Below, piece after piece: positions 13,701 to 25,172 of a stretch of 64,000 nt of DNA (position 1 is the stretch's first letter; each line of letters starts with the position of its first letter). Made by a program: the position numbers and the translations under genes. Origin of the DNA: Lycium barbarum (taxonomy: Eukaryota; Streptophyta; Magnoliopsida; Solanales; Solanaceae); contig NC_083348.1 in assembly GCF_019175385.1 (NCBI RefSeq), positions 49,560,950-49,624,949 of the forward strand. Direction: 5' to 3'. The notes below the pieces were generated by a model. That model had not been told where the DNA came from. It saw only the letters and a program-made list of their open reading frames with translations, and made no database searches.

Positions 13701-13769
13701 TGACCTCGTATTTCTAGCATCCATTATTTATCGAATTTTTCCAAACGTGTGAAAACACGGGATATAACA
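10705..13769 (-). repeat. LTR of RLG-2 (5' LTR in element orientation)
   Basis: 3065 bp, pairs with 5033-8097. The minus-strand start TGTTATATCCCG is at 13769, followed by the GCTGG duplication at 13770. A TATA-like TTAATATAAGATGCC on the minus strand (near 13400) could be its promoter. Confidence 0.95.
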
Positions 13770-13774
13770 GCTGG

Positions 13775-15344
13775 AATGGTAGGAAAACATAGAAGATGGG
13801 TCTTAAAATGGATGAATAGTGTCACAATTGAATGGTAGTTGAACGGAATCATAAATGTTGATACGCTATGATTATGAATATGTTGAAAAGGATTCTTAGA
13901 CCATGAAATAAGTATCATATATGGGGAAACGTGATAATGAGTTATAAGTAGAAATGTTGAGAAATTAGAGAGAAATGGTGGATTGTGGTTAGTGCATGTA
14001 AATGATGATTGTTGATTTCAATATTGCGAGCGTTTGGGAGTTAATATAGAATATGGGAAAAGTAGTATAAACAAAGGAAGTGCCGCCTAATTTTCCCTAG
14101 AAATAGTAGTGCGTTCTTATATTCGATTAACTAACGTAAATGCGAATTCTCTTTTGATGGTAGAAACGCGATATCGAAGGAGAACAAGCGAATGATAGCT
14201 TAGTTAAACGTCAAAGGTATGTGAGGCTAGTCCCTTCTTTCTAATGGCATGAATCCTATAGCGTAACTTATTTCTTATCCATGAGCCTATGTCTATCATT
14301 AGATACACAAGGTAATGAGTTAAAGTATAGAAAGTCTAATGATGTTATTTATCGGTTACACTCACCTTATATGTTAGTTCCTTCAAGGTGAGGCAGAATG
14401 TCCATGATTGTTCCATAATGCAATCGGGGGATCACGACCTTACGTCACCCCGATAGAGTATGGTTGATCTTGAGCCTTATGTATGTATTATGATAAGCTG
14501 AGCATATTGTGATGAGCATATGATGATATTACTATTACACCGTGCCTATTTGGCCAGGCAGTCACTGCCAAGGCAGGCAGCTATGCGATACACCATGGCC
14601 AGATGGCATGGGCAGACACCACTAGTGGGCGGCATGAGATGTTACCCCGGATGCGGGAGGCCTGGATGCAGGCTAATGTTATGATTATCACACCGATCCG
14701 ATACGGACAGGCAGTTTATATATGATGCATATATGATATGATGATGAGCATGAGTAAGACAGCATGACTTGTTTTCCTTATACTTGACTGTCAGATTCAG
14801 ATGTTCTATACTGATATCTTCTTTACATCATTGTCTTATTTCGTTGTTTATACCTCTCATACTCAGTACAATATTCGTACTGACGTCCATTTTCTTTGGA
14901 CGCTGTGTTCATGCCCACAGGTAGACAGGGGGGAGAGCTCGATCTAGATCTGTAGTAGCTGTCAGCTGATTGGAAGCCCTCCATTGTCCCGGAGGTGGTT
15001 ATGATTATTCTTTTGTGTATATATAGCCATGTATGTGTATTTTTTGTCACGACGGGGTCTTGTCCCGTCCCTATGTTCAGTACTCCAGTAGAGGCTCGTA
15101 GATACGCAGTGCGGGTTAGATGGTCTCACGAGATCGCCACTGTATATGTATATGTATTATTTTGATAGCCTAAAGGCACATGTATATGAAAGTATTTTAT
15201 GTTTTCGTATGAAATATGATTTTCCTACGCTAAGAGTATAAAGATGATAAAAAGAGCATTAAATGAGTAAAACGAGCGACAGAACGAGCGGTGCTCGGCG
15301 GTTAGCCCCGGGTACCCGTCGCTGCCCCTAGTTGGGTCGTGACA
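13775..15344 (+). repeat. 3' LTR of RLG-1, second segment
   Basis: This continues the LTR broken at 5032 and ends GGGTCGTGACA at 15344. It contains the block, shared with solo LTR-9, of CTCAGTACAATATTCGTACTG and an ATGCCCACAGGTAGACAG-like stretch near 14860-14930. No coding detected. Confidence 0.88.
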
Positions 15345-16637
15345 GTAAATGTCGTGTCTCTCATGCCCCATGCCATGCTACTCATTTATTCATGTCTTAT
15401 GCCATATTAGTCCCATTTCCATGTATACATTTTCCATGTTATGTTCTTCAGTCTGATGTACCCATGCCACATCTATCTTCGAAGATGAAGTGTCTGATTC
15501 GTATGAATGATCCCTTTCTCTCACTCCTTAATGATCCGCTTACAATAATAAGCAAGGTAAGTCAAGATATTCTTATCAATGTTTCAGACTGAACAAGGTA
15601 AGGTTCGAAGTAAGGTATGTTCCAATTTCATAGTGAGATCCCTTCAGGTATTCTATGGTACTAATTATCTCAAAAATACTCTACTCAGATTTGATATATC
15701 ATGTCATGCCTACGCTAGAGCTTTATGAATACCTATGTTAGGATCATATTCCTAGTATATGACTCAACTCTATCTCATTCGCACGGAGTTGCACTTACAT
15801 TCAGAGCCTAAGTCGTACTCTTATCTCGTATGTTTATCGTGGTAACACATGAACATCTATGATCAAGACTCTAAGTGTTCAGATCCTACCTGCGCTCAGT
15901 ATTCAACCCTCATGTTGTAACAATCATGTCTTCGACATTCAGATCTCATGTTGATGTCCATGTTTAAACATGTTTGTATCTTATAAAAGTTTAGCACTCA
16001 TGTTTTCATGCCAGCTAGTCTTCATGTATTTATGTCCCAAGTCATGCTCCTCACGTCTAGGTAATCATGTCATGTTCGTGCCTATTTTCTAGTACTCATG
16101 TCATTCATGCCTACAAATTCTCTTCCAAACCCCATGTATAGTAATCATGTAATCATTCAGCCAATAATCATGTGTTCAGGCCAGCTCAGTATTCATGTTA
16201 GCCACATTCAAGATTCAGTAATTAAGATTATGCCACATCATACGTATTAAGATACCCTGTGAGGTTTATGTTGATACTTTAGTTAGCTAACAGGCGTTTG
16301 AGAAATGTCATGAGAGTCTGAATTACGAAGGAAGTCCTGCCATAATTTTTGTAAACTCTAGAGTTAGTAGTAACTCTTAATCATTATTTATGAATCGAGG
16401 AAAATGGTTTCATGATTCTAGCTCATACAGGTGCTACTCAGTTTCATGTTCCCATGTACATGTTTATATGTAATCACGTATTCAGTTCTCATGATACATG
16501 ACCATGTTTTCATGTAATCATGTCAAGCTCTTATGTTTCATGTCATTTTCATCACGTTCATGTGTTCATGCCATGTCCAGTCCCATACCTAACCAAGACC
16601 CATCATTTGAGGACGAATGATCCCAAGGGAGAGATAT
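15345..16637 (+). mobile_element. RLG-3 internal 3' region, unusually CATG-rich
   Basis: This lies between the end of RLG-1 and the RLG-3 LTR. It ends in CATTTGAGGACGAATGATCC (16599-16622) and a purine-rich AAGGGAGAGATAT, the same arrangement that precedes the LTRs of RLG-1 and RLG-2. No pol domain is readable, so it is an untranslated 3' region or a non-autonomous interior. The tetramer CATG is strongly over-represented; see findings. Confidence 0.7.
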
Positions 16638-18446
16638 TGTAACACCTTGTATCTTAGAACTCATGTTAGACTGGTGACGTTAGAGTTCTAGAGAAAAATT
16701 TGAAAGTTTGTACGTATTACGAAAGTGGTTGACTAGCCTAATTCGGGCACCCATAACTCCTCGATTAGTTGTTAATTTGAGAAAATTAAACATGAAAGTT
16801 GTAGCTCTTTGGAATAGCTTTCCAACGGTATCTTATGGAGCTCAAACGGAGCCCTGTGCTAAGAGTTATGCCTGTTTTACTATCACTGGTTGGAGCAGAA
16901 TTTTCAGATTTTGAGTTACGTTTTTAGCCTTTTCCTACTCGAATTGGGACTCCTTATTTTATTATTGTATGAAACGTCCCTAACACTATTCTAAACCCTA
17001 AGATACTATTCTTTTTCTCTCTACCTCCATCCCTAAAGAACCTAGACACTTCAATCTTGCAAGAAACTCATTCTTGCAATCAAGAAAAATCAAGAAACCT
17101 TTAAGAATTTGGTTTGGCAATCTAGTTTCCTAAGGTTTCCTCCAAGGTAAATATTTTAATCAAGAACCTTTGTATTCTACAAGATTTATCATTTATAAAG
17201 ATTATAATAAAATCCATCCATCCCGTTACCCTATAAAAATCAAGAGTTGTAAAAAGTTGGAGAAAACTCTAGTATTTTTCTGTTGAGTTTCATTCCGACC
17301 AGCCATATTAATTTGGTATTTCCGATAATCTAATCGTTGGATCAAGCCCAAATTTTTAATTGAGTGTTCATAACACATAAGTCTAATATATGAACGGTGG
17401 AGATTGGATTTGAAGTCCGGAGCAGTACCCTTTGAGCCACGAACAGTAGCTACGAAAATCAGTGAAAATCCTCTCAAGGTTTCCAAATTCAAAGCTTTTG
17501 GATTTCTTCTTCAAAGATTCAGACTTTTCTTCAAGTTTTGGAGCGATTAAGGTATGTAGAGTTACTATCTACGTGTGGAAACATCATTGTTCTTTCCCCA
17601 CGTCTCATAATCCATAAATTATGATTCTCTGCGAAAACTAGGGTTTCTATACCATGCTCATGATAATCCTAGGTCTATGTCCATCATTATATTATGTATG
17701 AATTGTTATAGTTCCATTATTGAGTTCTTAATATTTCTTTATGATTATTAAGAATCTGTCTGTAATCTATGAAAAACCCATATATCTCATTCCTTGGGTT
17801 CATGCATGCTAGTTTATGATATATTATGCTATTTTCAAGAAAATACTATACATGTTTTACAAGTTCATGCAAGCAAGCTATAATTCATGATATCCATGTA
17901 CAAGCAAGTTATATTCATGAAAACCATGGGCAGCAAGTGCCACTTATTTTACATGTTCATGTTTTTTTGGGATTTGCTTAGTTAACCATGAAGGCTCAGA
18001 TAGCCTGAAACTACGCAGCCACCGTAGGATAAGGGTTGTCAGCAAGGATGCAACACCTTCATTATGCAGTTTGGATCCTTACATGCTTATTATTACTTAA
18101 ATCTCATATTCCTGGCAAGATATGAGTGTTCTACTGGTAGGACGCAAGTACCAGATCATTTTGTCGGTTATACTATAGCACTCCCCATGTTACAAGAAGT
18201 TATATATACATGTATTTCCATTTATTTAATGTTTTCAGATTTTATTTATATGTATTCATGCTCATGTTCATATCTAGGTTTTCAGTTTCACCTCTTATCA
18301 TGTTATTCCATGTCCCATGTTATTTCTTTCAGTTGCTTTACATACCAGTACATTCAATGTGCTGACGTCCCATTTCTATTGCCCGGGGGCCTGCATTTCA
18401 CGATGCAGGTATTGATTGACAGGACAACAGATTTGCTCGTTAGGAC
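16638..18446 (+). repeat. 3' LTR of RLG-3, first segment
   Basis: It begins TGTAACACCTTGTATC after the purine tract and stops at the AGGAC target duplication (18442-18446). The remainder is 21591-21994. The same family, diverged, forms the 5' LTR of RLG-7 (34005-34431 plus 48164-49781). Total length without the insertion is about 2.21 kb. Confidence 0.87.
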
Positions 18447-21400
18447 TGTCACGACCCAACCCCGTAGGCCGTGACTAGTGCCCGATCTGGGCACCTAACA
18501 CGTCTATCAAATGCTATCTCCAATTCTATCAAACGCATTCTAGTATTTAGCAGAAGCCGACAAGGCTTTATTTCAAATTTAGATAATTTCCAGAAAAATT
18601 TTGGCAGAGTTTCCTTTGTTTTACGGACTATCCCATATACCCTGCACGCAGAAGATACCAACAAAGGCCACACAGGGCCAACAAAGCAACATTTAAATAT
18701 ATGCGGACCGGCCGCCGCGGCGAATGGGATCGCCTAAACACAACATATACACACATCCGTACAGAAAGACCCCAACCCACAAACATGTCTACAGACCTCT
18801 AAACAGACCGACAGAATCATATGGCGGGACAGGGCCCCGCCGTACCCATGAACGAGAATATACATATATAGAAGTGACAGACTATACCAAAAGATGGCTC
18901 TGAATAAAAGAGCGCTCCAAATGGCAGAATAGATATCCTAGACGGACGGATCAGCAAACCTGTCGTCGGTACCTGCGCGGCATGAAAACGCAGCCCCCGA
19001 AGAAAGGGGGTCAGTACGAAATATGTACTGAATATGTAAAGCCTGAATTACAGAAACAAAATCATAACTGGTACAGAACGTACAGAAAGTAAACAGAAAA
19101 CCCAAAGTATCAGATACATATTTTCAAAACATACAGAGTGTGTACAGAAACATATGTCATATCAATCCGGCCCATGCCAAGGGACTCGGCAGACAGAACG
19201 TGGCCACCCTCCCGACGCTGGTGCCACAACACAGAAGAATCAGAATAGGGGCATAACCCCGTAACATAATATGTCATATTAGATGGCCATAGAAAATCAT
19301 ATCAGAACAAGCGTACATGTCACAGCATACTCCACAAGCCCATGTACGCGTATACCTGCCCCCTCACATCGAGGCACGGCGAACAATGCAAAGTATCACG
19401 CCTGACAACATATCCTGGCCCGGGCTCAGTGTGGGAAACATTGGGGCATGCACGAATGGAGTAGTGAGAGACTAATGCAATTAAAATATCGTAAATGTTT
19501 CCATAGACTCGATGAGGCATATCAAAGACAAACCGATCCAAAGAAGTCGGAAGGGATCATAGTAAACGAGTTTCGGATATCATAATGAATTACGGAGCAT
19601 AACCTTTTTGAAGTTGTTTCGAGTGTCAAAACAATTTATCAGACTTAATGGAATATTTAAAACAATGTTTGTTAGGTAATTAGAATGGTAGTCAAAACAT
19701 TTCTTTCAAAAACCGCTCGAAAATAGGACTTAAGTACAATAAGGGCAAAACCGGGAATAGCGGGCCCACCTCGGGACAAACAAGGCGGTGGGCTCAAATT
19801 ACATATTTTAAGCTTATGGGGTCACCTACAAAGGTTCTACGGACGTTCTATAGCTTTCCAAGTAGTTTAGGGAAGGTTTGCATGATTTTCAAGAATACAA
19901 ACCAAAAGGGCTCAATCTTACTGAAGGAAAAAGCAAGATTTTCAATTGCGGATTCCGAAGGGCAAAAAGTCTTTCGAGGCCCGAATTCGATTCTAATACA
20001 CTTAGGCATGCCAAAAGAAGGATCGGGGTAGCTTTACATACCTTTTGAGCTTTTTAAGCCTATCCAAGCTCACTCCCCGTTTTCGTCGAAAATCTGCAAA
20101 TGGTCACATTTACCAATTGTAAGTTATAGATGCTACGAATTCAATTCAACTCATATTTGTCTACCGAAAATTCGGCAGCACTTCCCCTATACATATAGCA
20201 CCCCCGAGAATTCAACTCGGCTCAAAATCATCAACAACAACCCAAACAACAACATCAACATCAACAACAAACATTAGAAACACAATATGGCACAACTAGT
20301 TCTACTTGCCGACATAATGCCATAACCTTCATTTCAACTTCAATTCCCAAACCACTTTCAACGATTTCGTATTCATCATCAAACTAGATCATCACAACAT
20401 AGTTTAGAAGCGTTTCATATCGTTTCCTCAAATTATACACACGATATACATAATATACAAACTTTCCGCCAAAGTCCTAACTCGTCCAAAACTTCTAATC
20501 TTTGGCATACATATTCATAACATGTTTCCATCTTCCAAATTCATCAATGACCATCATAACTTATACCCTAACATCTTCATTTTCACAACGTCGTAAAATC
20601 GTACTAAAGCGACATAAGTTTCTACATTTCATTTCAAAGCAAACTCATATCATTTTACTTTCATTCACCTTGCAAGAATCACAATAACACAACTAACACA
20701 CTAAACAAACTTAATCCATTTCATTCCATACAACTCCATACCACACGGCCAAATACTCTTTTTGCCAATTCATCCAATTTTATTCAACTTTCATTCTCAA
20801 TATGAATTCCATCACATTCTCAATTAGAATACAACATAATTTCAATTCTTCATTGGTATATAATGCATGCATACACACGGATACACATATATACCACACA
20901 CCCACTTTGCAAACTTCTATTTCCTCATACAATCAACACATTTCCACATACTACAACACAAACAAAACTTCATAACACAAGAATAAGGGGTGAATTCTTA
21001 CCTTTTTACTCCCTCTTCTTCACTTGAATGAATGGTCACCTTGAAGAATTGAGTGCTTCTCTCTCCAAACCAACTACACCAAGTTGTAAAGGGACTTTGA
21101 ATTAGTGAAAATCCAACAAGAGAATAATTTTTAAGGCAAGATTTTTGGTGGTGAAATTTCCAAGCAAAACCCGAACCCTTCTTCTTCTTGCTCTCTCTTA
21201 TTTTGTTTTCTTGTCTTCTAATTTTCTTGAACTTTCTAAGGGATAAGATGATATATATAACATGGTCCCTTAAGTTAATTAATCACATGGAAAAATTAAA
21301 TAAAACAGGGGTTTGGGCCATTGGCTTGCCCGGCCACCCCTAGAAACTTTGGGCCTCATTTTTTTTTTCATTATTCTTGGCCCAATGACTTATAGTCCAC

Positions 21401-21585
21401 GTTTTGTAATTCCCGAAATTAATTTCCAAAATTCCAAATTTGCCCTTGGCCTTATTCGACACTTCCACATTAATATTCTTTCATACACAACTCCTATGTC
21501 AAATAAAAATTAATTATGACCTTATTTCTTACAAGTCAAGAATATTTCCAAATTTTTTCAACGTGTGAAAACACGGGATATAACA
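18447..21585 (-). mobile_element. Solo LTR-4, RLG-2 family
   Basis: 3139 bp from TGTCACGACCC to GATATAACA, with both ends matching the RLG-2 LTRs and many shared blocks (the CATGAAAACGCAGCCCCCGA block, for example). The 5-bp target AGGAC is at 18442-18446 and 21586-21590. No internal region is present, so this is a solo LTR left by LTR-LTR recombination. It is more diverged than the two RLG-2 LTRs are from each other. Confidence 0.95.
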
Positions 21586-21590
21586 AGGAC

Positions 21591-21994
21591 ATTGCTCGTA
21601 TCAGCTTTTGGTGAGCCCCATCTCATTCGGGGTTGTGTCTTTACTTTTATTTATGTCAGTTATGCATTTAAGGTATTCCGAGGGCCTTGTCCCGGTGAAC
21701 AGTTTAGCAGACAGATTCATGTCAAAGGTTTCATAGACTAGTCAGTTGTCATGTTCAATTGAGTTGGCCTTAATGGCTACATTACCATAATTCTGCATTC
21801 ATGATATAATAATAATAATATTTTCAGACATATGATTATTGAACTCCATGTTTTAACAATTCACGTATGTTTACTCTATATTCCGCATCAGTTCAAGTCC
21901 CATATAGACTCAGCAAGTCATGTGGCTCGCTCGGTCACATGCAGTAAGGCACCGAGTGTCGTGTTACACCCAGGCCATGGTTCGGGGCGTGACA
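21591..21994 (+). repeat. 3' LTR of RLG-3, second segment
   Basis: This continues the LTR after solo LTR-4 and ends GTTCGGGGCGTGACA at 21994. The final ~120 bases (CACATGCAGTAAGGCACCGA and on) align closely with 49720-49781 at the end of the RLG-7 LTR. Confidence 0.87.
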
Positions 21995-22917
21995 GTAAAA
22001 TAGGTACTAAAAATTTAAATGAGTAAAGGGAGGAACAATTATTTTTGGAAATGTGCGAGGGATATTTAGTTTTTTTAGCAAGGTTGGAAGGGGGAAATAA
22101 TTTTCACCCAAATAATATTACGAGATTCATAAAAAAAAATATGAAAACTTGTAAAAAAAATAGTACACAATACAATGATGATATAAAATCTCCTTCATTT
22201 TATGTGATGTATAATGATTTATATTATTATGAATGTCCTTCAATATGTATCTATGTTTTTTTTTATTATTATTTATGAAAATCCTTTATGGTTAATCTTT
22301 ACATGTGAATTTTTTCCCTATCAGAACTTAGTGTTTTGTTTGATGGAATTCATCGTCTTCCTTATTAATTATGAATTTTCTGACAATAATTTCTACCGTA
22401 GAATAAATTAACAACTAATTTAAACTATTTTATTAAAATTAAGGTTACTCATAAAATGAATAAATAGAAAATATTATTTTATTGTTGAACTCCTAAGTTT
22501 CCAAGCAAATAGCGTACATATAGGTTATTTCATATTCTTTTTTTAGCAGTGAAAATTGATTTTTTTTTTCATTTCTAAAGTTATTAGTCACAATTTTTTG
22601 TGTGTTTGTTATTTTTAATATCACAGTTCGAGTTGAACTAAAATTGTATTATTTTGTATTGATAGGTTGTTAGTGTTTTATGTTAAAGAATAAGGACTAT
22701 TTTAATTGAAAATTCCAACTTAAGGGACTACTTTGACCCTTTTTCTTTTATTTTTAAAATGATTATTAGCCCTTATTACTTTACAAGACAATTGTATAAA
22801 CTTCAATATAAGGGGGGAAAAAAAGATAAATGACTTTACTAGGTAATTTACTTAAATTGAATGACCATGCATTCGAGAAATTGACTCCACAAATAACCGT
22901 CATATTTAGCCTTTTTA
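21995..22917. other. AT-rich spacer, nothing recognised
   Basis: Very AT-rich DNA with only short chance frames. No LTR end, domain or structured repeat that I can support. It marks the right flank of RLG-3. Confidence 0.5.
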
Positions 22918-23342
22918 TTTTTTGTGCAATTTGCAGGATTGCCCTTCGCAGGGGGTGGTCTTTAATTTTTTTCCCCTCAAAATAATGGTCTTTAACTTTT
23001 GCCCTTCAAGCATTTGCTGACAGAATTTGGGCCTTAATCTGCCTTAAGGCAGAATTTGCAGCCTTAATTTGCCTTAAGGCAGAATTTGCCATGTGCAAAT
23101 TCTGCCTTTAAGGCCCAAATTTTGTCTTGTATGGCTAGATTTGCAAACTTTTGCCTTAAGACAGAATTTGCATGGACAGATTTGCAAAATTCTGTCTTGC
23201 GAATTTATTTATTTTTTACTTAGCTGGGGTTCGAACCCACAACCTCAGGGTATTAGGCGAAGGGCAAAACTTCAAGACCGCCAATTTGAAGGATAAAAAA
23301 TAAAGACCACCCCAAATGAAGATCAATCCGCGCAAAAAAAAA
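22918..23342. repeat. Foldback MITE-like element with GCCTTAAGGC palindromes
   Basis: The left end TTTTTTGTGCAATTTGC...GGGGGTGGTCTTTAA and the right end, read in reverse complement (TTTTTTGCGCGGATTG...GGGGTGGTCTTTATT), are imperfect inverted repeats of about 60-75 bases. The interior contains several CTGCCTTAAGGCAGAATTTG units in both orientations. A GGTTCGAACCC box at 23228-23238 resembles a tRNA B box but no A box is seen. No clear target duplication. Superfamily unknown; a Mutator-like MITE is possible. Confidence 0.5.
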
Positions 23343-24765
23343 GTTGTTTGATTTTCTTCAATGCTAAAATTAATGGAACGTAACGGAAAAACTAGAAAAT
23401 AAGCTAAAGGAGAATCTCAGCCTTTCAAATATATAAAGACATGTGTCATTCATATAAAAGATGTATTCGCACTTATGGGAGCAAAATGTAATGGAGTGGA
23501 GATGTTTTTTTTTTTTTTTAAATAGGCATAATTTCAGAGACCTCCCTCAAAGTTTCGCTTCGTTTCACTCATCTCTCCTTTAGTTTACGATATTACGCTT
23601 ACCTCTCTTATTTTAATTTTTTCGTAAAAATTATTTTAACTTATTTATTATTAATATAAAAGTTATATTTTGACTAGTTTACCCTCTTTAATATTAAACC
23701 CTGTTAATTAATTATTTCTTTTGGAAAATCTTCTCTGCTACAAGTTCTTTAAAAATAAAAAGGAACTCCTTTTTACTCAAAGCCCTCCCTAATTTTCTCT
23801 TCTAATATTTGTTCCACGTTCTTCGTCCTCTTCCTCATTTTTCAATGGCTTCATTTTTAGAGTTTCATGTGCAAGAGAATTAGAGCAAGCTCAAAAATTT
23901 AGAGACAGTGATAAATGCATTACATTGCATCAATTACAGTATGATATAGATTATAAAGAAAAAAAGTTTCAATTTTGTGGCAAAAGATGAACAAAATGAC
24001 ATACAACGTAAGCACACTGACATGCTAATATTAATATTTCCTTTACTTAGAGGCGAATTTAAGATTTCTAGAACATGACTCACCACTAAAAAAAAATGTA
24101 TTAAGTGGAATTGATCCCTAATCCTGTAAGTAAATAACTTAAACTAAAGGCCCCATTTAACCTTCTTGTAACATGTGTTCCAGCAGTTAATATTATACCA
24201 ATTTTAAAAATTATATACAAAAAATACCTAGTTTTACAGAGAGATCATGTTCACGTGACCCAAAATTACTACATAAAATCTCCCCCGTATCTACCCTATA
24301 CACTTTTGGCACTTCATAGAAAAACACAAGTAAAATAATGGAAAATAAAATTACAGAGAGAAAGAGTCTCTAATTCTCTATGTTGTCTTTTTTCTACATC
24401 CAAGTTGAAACTCTCACCAATTGTGTCCCTTTCCATTCCAAGACCATCTCATGGTGTGCCTTTCTTCTTCAGTCCTCATCTTTAACGAGAATTGCGCTTT
24501 AGGGTTAAGACTTAAGAAGTGACAAGAAGTCTAGAGTGGCTAGTTGTTTCCTAAGAAGTGTATAAAATATTGAATCTGAACGGGGTTTTAACTTTAGGGT
24601 TTATAATAGATACTTTATATACCGAGGTGATGATATAAATATGATAATTCATAATGGGTTAGCGGTTTACCTGTAAAGAAATTGTGTAATTCGTCTCCGC
24701 ACCGATAAATCGTTAACAATAAACTTTTAATCTATTCACCAACAGTTAATCCGATAATCCAATAA
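23343..24765. other. AT-rich spacer, probably old repeat debris
   Basis: No coding recognised. The stretch from 23540 (GACCTCCCTCAAAGTTTCGC) looks like the end of a dispersed repeat, but I cannot delimit it. Confidence 0.35.
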
Positions 24766-25029
24766 GAGCCCGTTTGGATTGGCTTATAAGTTGGCTTATA
24801 AGCTGTTTTTAGCTTTTTTGAGTGTTTGGCTGACCAGCTTAAAGTCATTTTGTGTTTAAAATAAGCTCAAAAAAATAATTGAGTCAATTTGACTTAACTT
24901 ATCTAAAGCAGCTTATAAGCTGAAAACAACTTATAAGCCAAAAAAAATAAGTTGGGCTACCCCAACTTATTTTTTTTTGACTTATAAGCTGTTTTCAGCT
25001 TAAAGCCATAAGCCCATCCAAACAGGCTC
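24766..25029. mobile_element. PIF/Harbinger-like (Tourist-type) MITE, copy 1
   Basis: 264 bp with terminal inverted repeats GAGCCCGTTTGGATTGGCTTAT and, at the other end in reverse complement, GAGCCTGTTTGGATGGGCTTAT. The 3-bp target TAA is on both sides (24763-24765 and 25030-25032). The interior is rich in CTTATAAGCTG. It has no coding capacity. A second copy in the opposite orientation lies at 53738-53999. A 3-bp TWA-type duplication and a GRGCCYGTTTGG start are typical of PIF/Harbinger MITEs. Confidence 0.85.
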
Positions 25030-25033
25030 TAAG

Positions 25034-25172
25034 TTAGTTTGCGGTTGAGTTATCGGTTATGGTTCGATTTAAAACAACCCTTGTTACTTTAAATGATGAC
25101 AGCTAGTTAGTTTTGCGGTTGGATAAAAAGTTATGGTTCGATTTTAAACGGTCCTAGTTACTTTAAATGATG
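25034..25172. repeat. Tandem duplication, unit about 70 bp
   Basis: Two adjacent units share TAGTTTTGCGGTT, TTATGGTTCGATTTAAAAC and GTTACTTTAAATGATGA. They lie just right of the MITE. The second unit begins the left arm of a longer inverted repeat (25149-25208 with 26219-26276). Confidence 0.6.

Larger units (their letters stand above)
5033..13769 (-). mobile_element. RLG-2, young internally deleted Ty3/Tekay element
   Basis: Seen: two direct LTRs of 3065 bp each (5033-8097 and 10705-13769) flank 2607 bp. Ends are TGTTATATCCCG and GTGACA when read on the minus strand. The 5-bp target GCTGG is present at 5028-5032 and 13770-13774. A primer site lies inside the right LTR and a purine tract inside the left one, so the element reads right to left. 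By eye the LTRs differ at roughly two dozen sites (under 1 percent), so insertion is recent. It landed in the 3' LTR of RLG-1. gag, protease and most of RT are missing. Confidence 0.96.
1..15344 (+). mobile_element. RLG-1, partial Ty3/Tekay chromovirus, 3' part, interrupted by RLG-2
   Basis: Seen: a gag-pol reading frame ends at 4095. It is followed by a conserved ACATTCGAGGAAGAATGTTCC-like stretch at 4307-4323, a purine tract and an LTR start TGTTACACC at 4340. The LTR is cut at 5032 by RLG-2, resumes at 13775 and ends GTGACA at 15344, giving about 2.26 kb of LTR. The 5' LTR and the start of gag lie left of the window. Known: RT, RNase H, integrase and then a chromodomain-like C-terminus is the order in plant chromoviruses, and the sequence resembles the Tekay/Del clade. 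Inferred: it inserted into RLG-3, because RLG-3-type DNA follows at 15345. Confidence 0.93.

Noticed and set aside
18064..18474. 136-codon frame
   Set aside because: It lies in the RLG-3 LTR and crosses the junction with solo LTR-4, so it cannot be an ancestral gene.
23219..23245. Possible tRNA gene or SINE from the GGTTCGAACCC box
   Set aside because: No A box, no cloverleaf and no terminator; the box sits inside a foldback repeat.
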